The notes under the pieces are model-generated. The model saw only the letters and a program-made list of their open reading frames with translations. It searched no databases and had not been told where the DNA came from. A stretch of DNA of 32,188 nt from Neorhizobium galegae (GTDB lineage Bacteria; Pseudomonadota; Alphaproteobacteria; Rhizobiales; Rhizobiaceae). The stretch spans positions 1-32,188 of the forward strand of contig NZ_JAGIPG010000009.1 of NCBI RefSeq assembly GCF_017877055.1. The letters run 5' to 3'. This document shows positions 32,093-32,188 of the stretch, piece by piece. The position numbers and the translations under genes were made by a program. Positions within the stretch are counted from its first letter, which is position 1. The number at the start of each line of letters is the position of its first letter.

Positions 32093-32188
32093 AGGCGAGG
32101 AAATTTGGCCTGAAGTTCGCCCATCAACTTCGTCGGCTGTCGCGTGGCAGTTTTGCTGACAAGTGGCATCTCGATGAGATGGTCGTGT
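32093..32188 (+). pseudogene. IS6-family transposase fragment, cut by window end
   Basis: The frame ARKFGLKFAHQLRRLSRG then SFADKWHLDEMVV matches the IS6 segment leading to the first catalytic D (DKWHLDE). The preceding codons do not carry the expected IS6 N-terminus, so the 5' part appears lost, but the gene runs out of the window and its 3' state cannot be judged. Confidence 0.72.

Noticed and set aside
1..32188. CRISPR array, rRNA genes, prophage genes or a toxin-antitoxin pair
   Set aside because: No regularly spaced repeats, rRNA segments, phage structural motifs or paired small toxin/antitoxin genes were seen.

Overview
The window looks like chromosome or large-replicon DNA of a Rhizobiales alphaproteobacterium (Rhizobium/Agrobacterium/Ensifer type). 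The reasons are the high GC content, the alphaproteobacterial initiator tRNA 3' half, IS3, IS6 and ISL3 elements of rhizobial character, and dense LysR/ABC-transporter/catabolic gene content. Assignments rest on reading protein motifs by eye; no database search was run.

Layout. (1) 1-2950 is a tRNA-fMet 3' half with its terminator, followed by an insertion-sequence graveyard. It holds an IS3 element with perfect ends but a doubly frameshifted orfB, a truncated IS6 copy, a second IS6 N-terminal stub, an ISL3 transposase tail with an in-frame TGA, and a (GGGT)n G-quadruplex motif. (2) 3087-16121 holds a LysR regulator convergent with a ten-gene minus-strand run: proline iminopeptidase, S9 peptidase, M20 amidohydrolase, a complete peptide ABC transporter (binding protein, two permeases, two ATPases), a serine beta-lactamase-like hydrolase and an MmgE/PrpD protein. 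Short gaps and stop/start overlaps make most of it one operon for importing and dismantling peptides or N-acyl amino acids. (3) 16292-17097 is a nearly complete IS6 element, one nucleotide short in its transposase, in the same orientation as the truncated copy at 1430-1730. The two copies frame the peptide operon like a decayed IS6 pseudo-compound transposon.

(4) 17147-20768 is an amidohydrolase-MFS transporter pair divergent from a LysR gene whose ribosome-binding site lies in a perfect inverted repeat. (5) 20903-23115 holds a phosphotransferase (APH) C-terminal remnant, a TetR gene divergent from a 2,4-diacetylphloroglucinol/phloretin-hydrolase-like gene with a near-perfect 14-bp-arm palindrome between them, and a SnoaL-like gene. 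(6) 23890-28549 holds an S41 peptidase gene divergent from an Rrf2 regulator, and a four-gene run AhpD-like / NmrA-like / periplasmic cupin / MscS channel converging on the Rrf2 gene. The Rrf2-S41 promoter region and the promoter region of the four-gene run carry the same inverted repeat, GGATA-N5-TATCC, which suggests one regulon. (7) 28680-31860 holds two more LysR genes, a second NmrA-like gene and a BetI C-terminal fragment. (8) 32093-32188 is the start of another IS6 transposase fragment cut by the window end.

The most interesting candidates are the Rrf2-framed AhpD/NmrA/cupin/MscS module with its repeated operator, and the TetR/phloroglucinol-hydrolase pair, whose arrangement recalls phlH/phlG of pseudomonads but sits in a rhizobial background.
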